Of a DNA stretch of 64,000 bases, positions 60,181 to 64,000 are shown one piece after another. Position 1 is the stretch's first letter; every line of letters starts with the position of its first letter. The notes under the pieces were generated by a model, which was given only the letters and a program-made list of their open reading frames with translations, searched no databases and was not told where the DNA came from. The position numbers were made by a program, and so were the translations under genes. This DNA is from Streptomyces sp. NBC_01235 (GTDB lineage Bacteria > Actinomycetota > Actinomycetes > Streptomycetales > Streptomycetaceae): positions 8,432,001 to 8,496,000 of the forward strand of contig NZ_CP108513.1 in NCBI RefSeq assembly GCF_035989285.1, given 5' to 3'.

Positions 60181-61965
60181 ATGAACGACACCCAGAACAC
60201 CGGACTGAGCCGGCGCACCCTCATCCAGGCCGCGGGCGCGACCGTCGCCGCGTACTCACTGATCGGCGCGGCGGCCGGCACCGCCCGGGCCGCGGACACG
60301 CCCGGAGCGTCCGACCGGCTGGTGGTGTACCCCATCCCGAGCGGAGTCCCGACCAACTCGAGTTTCTCCGTCAAGGCCCGTACGCCGGGCGGAGAGTGGC
60401 AGACGGTGCCCGTCTACCGCGCCAGAGCGAAGCAGATCGACGCGAACACGGGCAGCGGCCCGGTCTTCAACTCCTCCGTCGCCATGTTCGACTTCGACGG
60501 CACCGTGGAGGTCGCCGTCACCTCGTCCAAGGGCACCATCGGCACCGCGCGGATACGTCCCCTGTCCTACGGCACCCAGTTCACGGTGGACGGCGCGACG
60601 GTGAGCTTCACCCTCACCGAGCCGCGCAACCTCTCCATCGAGATCGACGGCGAGATCTTCAACAACCTGCAGCTGCACGCCAACCCGATCGAGTCGAACG
60701 CGCCCGACCTCGACGACCCGGACGTCATCTACTTCGGCCCGGGCCTGCACACCACAGTGGGCGGCGTGGTGAACGTGCCCAGCGGCAAGATGGTCTACCT
60801 GGCCGGCGGTGCGGTGCTGACGTCGCGGGTGGCGTTCCAGAACGTGGAGAACGCGCGGCTGCGCGGCCGTGGCGTGCTGTACAACTCGGCCAACGGTGTC
60901 CTCGTGGAGTACTCCGAGAACATCGAGATCGACGGCGTGATGGTGCTCAACCCGAGCAGCGGCTACGCCTGCACCATCGGCCAGTCGAAGCAGGTCACCA
61001 TCCGCAACCTGCACTCCTACAGCCACGGCCAGTGGGGCGACGGCATCGACGTCTTCTCCAGCGAGGACGTCCTCATCGAGGGCGTCTGGATGCGCAACGC
61101 CGACGACTGCATCGCGATCTACGCCCACCGCTGGGGGTACTACGGCGACTGCCGCAACATCACGGTCCGCAACTCCACCCTCTGGGCGGACGTCGCGCAC
61201 CCGATCAACGTCGGTACGCACGGCAACACCGACAAGCCGGAGACCATCGAGAACCTCGTCTTCAGCAACATCGACATCCTCGACCACCGCGAACCGCAGA
61301 TGGACTACCAGGGCTGCATCGCGCTCAACCCCGGCGACAGCAACCTGGTGAGAAACGTCCGCGCCCAGGACATCCGGGTGGACGACTTCCGCTGGGGCCA
61401 GCTGATCAACATGCGGGTCATGTTCAACAAGTCGTACAACACCTCCGTCGGACGGGGCATCGACGGCGTGTACATACGGAACCTCACGTACACCGGGACG
61501 CACGCCAACCCGTCCGTCATGGTCGGCTACGACGTGGACCACGCCATCCAGAACGTCACCTTCCAGAACCTCGTCATCAACGGCAAGGCCATCGCCAACG
61601 GGATGAAGAAGCCCGGCTGGTACAAGTTCACCGACCTGATGCCGGCCTACGCCAACGAGCACGTACTGAACACCCGGTTCCTGAACTCCACCGAGGCCAC
61701 GGCCACCGACAAGCCCCAGATCACCAGCCCCGACCAGGCCACGGCCACCAAGAACCAGGTCTTCAACTACCTGATCACGGCCTCCGCGCTGCCGACGTCG
61801 TTCAACGCCGACGGGCTGCCGAAGGGGCTGGACATCGACACGGCCACCGGTCTGATCTCCGGGACCGCCAGGGACAACGTCGGCACCTTCACCGCCACCG
61901 TCTCGGCCACCAACAGCGTGGGCACCGCGACGCAGACCGTCACGTTCACCGTCCAGCACGCGTGA
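60181..61965 (+). CDS. Secreted glycoside hydrolase, GH28-like parallel beta-helix
   Basis: A 594-aa secreted enzyme. A Tat signal (LSRRTLIQAAGATVAAYSLI) ends near AGTARA. The beta-helix (about 190-510) contains WGDGIDVFSSEDVLIEG and NADDCIAIYAHRWG, corresponding to the Asp-rich catalytic segments of GH28/GH49-type enzymes, and INVGTHGNT in the position of the GHG motif. A C-terminal Ig-like domain (SPDQATATKNQVFNYLITAS, GLPKGLDIDTATGLISG) follows. It probably cleaves pectin-like or other uronate/dextran-type chains outside the cell to feed the ABC transporter. Confidence 0.87.
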   Translation: MNDTQNTGLSRRTLIQAAGATVAAYSLIGAAAGTARAADTPGASDRLVVYPIPSGVPTNSSFSVKARTPGGEWQTVPVYRARAKQIDANTGSGPVFNSSVAMFDFDGTVEVAVTSSKGTIGTARIRPLSYGTQFTVDGATVSFTLTEPRNLSIEIDGEIFNNLQLHANPIESNAPDLDDPDVIYFGPGLHTTVGGVVNVPSGKMVYLAGGAVLTSRVAFQNVENARLRGRGVLYNSANGVLVEYSENIEIDGVMVLNPSSGYACTIGQSKQVTIRNLHSYSHGQWGDGIDVFSSEDVLIEGVWMRNADDCIAIYAHRWGYYGDCRNITVRNSTLWADVAHPINVGTHGNTDKPETIENLVFSNIDILDHREPQMDYQGCIALNPGDSNLVRNVRAQDIRVDDFRWGQLINMRVMFNKSYNTSVGRGIDGVYIRNLTYTGTHANPSVMVGYDVDHAIQNVTFQNLVINGKAIANGMKKPGWYKFTDLMPAYANEHVLNTRFLNSTEATATDKPQITSPDQATATKNQVFNYLITASALPTSFNADGLPKGLDIDTATGLISGTARDNVGTFTATVSATNSVGTATQTVTFTVQHA

Positions 61966-61994
61966 TACGGCCCTTCTGAACCATGGAGTCACCC

Positions 61995-64000
61995 GTGCTT
62001 CCTCTCAGCCGACGGTCCTTCCTCGGCGCGGCGGGGCTCGTGGTCGCTGCAGGAGGCGGACTGCTGTCCGCCTCCGCGGCGGCCTGGGCCCAGGACGACA
62101 AGGCCCGGCTGCGGGCCTTCACCCACCCCGGACTGCTGCACAGCGCCGCGGACCTCGCCCGCATGAAGGCCGCGGTCGCTGCCCAGGAATCGCCCGTCTA
62201 CGACGGTTTCCTGGTGTTCGCGGCCCACGCCCGCTCGAAGGCCACGTACACGATCCAGAACACCGGCCAGATCACCTCCTGGGGCCGAGGCCCCACCAAC
62301 TTCCAGAACCAGGCCGTCGCCGACTCGGCCGCCGCCTACCAGACGGCGCTGATGTGGTGCGTCACCGGCAACCGTGCCTACGCGGACAAGGCCCGGGACA
62401 TCCTCAACGCCTGGTCGGCGTCCCTGACGGCGATCACCGGGGCGGACGGCCCGCTCGGCGCGGGTCTGCAGGCCTTCAAGTTCGTCAACGCGGCCGAGCT
62501 GCTGCGGCACAGCGACTACGACGGCTGGTCGGACGCGGACATCGCGCGCTGCGAGGAGTCCTTCCTGCGGGTGTGGTACCCGGCCGTCTCCGGCTACATG
62601 CTGTACGCCAACGGCAACTGGGACCTGACGTCCGTTCAGTCCATCATGGCCATCGGCGTGTTCTGCGAGAACCGCACGCTCTTCGAGGACGCGCTGCGGT
62701 TCGCCGCGGCCGGTGCGGGCAACGGCAGCGTCCTGGGCCGCATCGTCAACGACGCGGGCCAGGGCCAGGAGAGCGGCCGCGACCAGGGCCACGAACAGCT
62801 CGCCGTCGGCCTGATGGGCGACGCCGCACAGGTCGCCTGGAACCAGGGCGTCGACCTGTGGGGTTTCGACGACAACCGCATCCTCGCCAACTTCGAGTAC
62901 GCGGCCCGCTACAACCTCGGCGGCGACGTGCCCTTCGTCCCCGACCTGGACCGCACCGGCAAGTACATCAAGACCGCCGTGTCGGACAAGGGGCGCGGCA
63001 GCCTCCCGCCGATCTACGAGATGGCGTACGCGCACTACGCCGGCGTGCGCGGGCTCGACGCCCCGTACACGAAGAACGCCGTCTTCCGGGGAACGGGAGG
63101 CACCCGCGTGATCGAAGCGAGCAACGACGATCTGCCGAGCTGGGGCACGCTCACCTACGCCGGGACCAAGGCCACCGAGCCGAGCGTGCCGACCGCCCCC
63201 GCCGGCGTCACCGCGATCGGCGACGACCACGCGGTCACCGTGTCCTGGCTGCCGTCCGCGTGGGCGACCGGTTACACGCTCCAGCGGGCCACCAGACCCG
63301 AGGGCCCCTACGAGCAGCTCGCCTCCGGAATCGAGGCGGCCCGTTACACCGACCAGGACGTGAGCCCGGGCCGGACTTACCACTACACCGTCACCGCCGT
63401 GAACTCCCTCGGCGAGAGCGACGCTTCGTCCTCGACGTCGGCGACCGCCGGACTTCCCCGGCCCTGGTCCACCCAGGACGTGGGCACGGTGAAGATCCCC
63501 GGTTCCGTCGCCTTCGACGGCGAGCGTTTCGTCCTGGAGGCGAGCGGCACCGCCGACACCTACCGGCTGGTGCATCTGCCGCTGTACGGCGACTGCACCG
63601 TCACGGCGCGGATCGTGTGGCCCCTCAGCTCGCAGTACTCCAAGATCGGCGTCACCCTGCGTGACTCCCTCAAGGCGGACGCCGCGCACGCCTCCATGCT
63701 CATCCAGGGCCTGCCGCTGCACACGTGGAGCGGTGTGTGGACCGTACGCCCCTCGACGGGTGCCGCCGTGTCCGCCACCGGCAGCACACCCGTGCCGCCC
63801 TCCCAGCAGCAGGCGATCACGACCGACGCGGCGTTCCCGATCTCCAGCCTCGGTGCGCTGCCCGACTCCGCGACGCCGCTCGAGGCCCCGTACGTCGAGG
63901 GTGCGGGCGACGGCTACCGGATGCGGACACCGTACTGGGTGCGAGTGAGTCGCAAGGGCCGGCGCTGCACCGGAGCCATCTCCCCGGACGGCGTCCGGTG
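61995..64000 (+). CDS. Secreted alginate-lyase-family protein with FN3 domain (partial)
   Basis: At least 668 residues, cut by the window end. A Tat signal (LSRRSFLGAAGLVVAAGGG) is followed by an alginate-lyase-type (alpha/alpha) domain (about 45-330; FTHPGLLHSAADLARMKAAV, YMLYANGNWDLTSVQSIMAI, ESGRDQGHEQLAVGLMGDAA), an FN3 domain (about 395-475; VTVSWLPSAWATGYTLQRAT), and a beta-sandwich like DUF1349 (IGVTLRDSLKADAAHASMLI). GTG 61995 has ggag 6 nt upstream; ATG 61983 in the same frame is possible. A polysaccharide lyase acting with the GH28-like enzyme is likely. Confidence 0.88.
   Translation, partial: MLPLSRRSFLGAAGLVVAAGGGLLSASAAAWAQDDKARLRAFTHPGLLHSAADLARMKAAVAAQESPVYDGFLVFAAHARSKATYTIQNTGQITSWGRGPTNFQNQAVADSAAAYQTALMWCVTGNRAYADKARDILNAWSASLTAITGADGPLGAGLQAFKFVNAAELLRHSDYDGWSDADIARCEESFLRVWYPAVSGYMLYANGNWDLTSVQSIMAIGVFCENRTLFEDALRFAAAGAGNGSVLGRIVNDAGQGQESGRDQGHEQLAVGLMGDAAQVAWNQGVDLWGFDDNRILANFEYAARYNLGGDVPFVPDLDRTGKYIKTAVSDKGRGSLPPIYEMAYAHYAGVRGLDAPYTKNAVFRGTGGTRVIEASNDDLPSWGTLTYAGTKATEPSVPTAPAGVTAIGDDHAVTVSWLPSAWATGYTLQRATRPEGPYEQLASGIEAARYTDQDVSPGRTYHYTVTAVNSLGESDASSSTSATAGLPRPWSTQDVGTVKIPGSVAFDGERFVLEASGTADTYRLVHLPLYGDCTVTARIVWPLSSQYSKIGVTLRDSLKADAAHASMLIQGLPLHTWSGVWTVRPSTGAAVSATGSTPVPPSQQQAITTDAAFPISSLGALPDSATPLEAPYVEGAGDGYRMRTPYWVRVSRKGRRCTGAISPDGVR

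Noticed and set aside
1..64000. tRNA or rRNA genes
   Set aside because: I looked for CCA-ended cloverleaf features and conserved rRNA stretches in the intergenic gaps and saw none; a covariance-model scan would settle it.

Overview
The window is high-GC DNA with Streptomyces-type gene content: frequent GTG starts, 4-bp ATGA/GTGA translational overlaps, Tat-type secreted enzymes, mycothiol-era pseudogenes and DUF3152, YihY and DUF6597-type families. I read it as a chromosomal segment of a Streptomyces or close relative; the order of the sulfur genes matches what I remember of the S. coelicolor assimilatory sulfate cluster.

Left part (1-7.5 kb): the tail of a sugar ABC transporter operon (two permeases, one lipoprotein); a DUF3152 secreted protein carrying a metzincin-like zinc motif; a response regulator/sensor kinase/lipoprotein operon coupled by GTGA overlaps; and a macrolide-type glycosyltransferase behind a palindromic operator-like site.

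Mobile block (7.5-15 kb): a 5.5-kb element bounded by 38-bp inverted repeats (36/38 identical) that start with GGGG, as in the Tn3 family. It keeps a serine resolvase but only the C-terminal scrap of TnpA. Its interior holds a TetR regulator, a divergent serine beta-lactamase-like hydrolase, remnants of a Tn554-like tyrosine recombinase with an intact DUF6262 (TnpC-like) gene, and a HEAT-repeat protein. Immediately beside it lies a lone TnpB-family gene with intact RuvC acidic residues but no zinc-finger cysteines, interrupted in frame by a 39-bp palindromic repeat.

Core and metabolic part (15-43 kb): an MMPL exporter, DUF1697, a transglutaminase-like protein and a PanE-like reductase followed by an eight-copy 37-bp tandem repeat. 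The sulfur assimilation cluster follows (all on the minus strand, 20.7-30.2 kb): a Cys-containing leader peptide, sulfite reductase, a 58-aa zinc-ribbon protein, cysH, cysC, cysD, cysN, sulfonate-type ABC transporter genes and a sirohydrochlorin chelatase. Together these import sulfonate or activate sulfate, reduce it to sulfide and help make siroheme. After this come a GNAT protein, a secreted protein, a GAF regulator, an AidB-like acyl-CoA dehydrogenase, a YihY protein, an NmrA-like reductase with a divergent AraC regulator (again carrying the 39-bp repeat in frame), another AraC-type regulator, two VOC proteins, a broken DinB-like gene and a YcxB-like membrane protein.

Decayed strip (43-47.5 kb): an intact SDR among remnants of ISL3, IS21, integrase and resolvase genes.

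Right part (47.5-64 kb): a polysaccharide-utilisation locus. One minus-strand operon (binding lipoprotein, two permeases, GH43 enzyme) and one plus-strand operon (binding lipoprotein, two permeases, GH28-like enzyme, alginate-lyase-family enzyme cut by the window end) are accompanied by two LacI regulators, a D-2-hydroxyacid dehydrogenase and several LacI-type palindromes, including the same AACCGGTT core in front of both operons. This suggests one shared control circuit for a plant or algal acidic/xylose-containing polysaccharide; the exact substrate is not visible.
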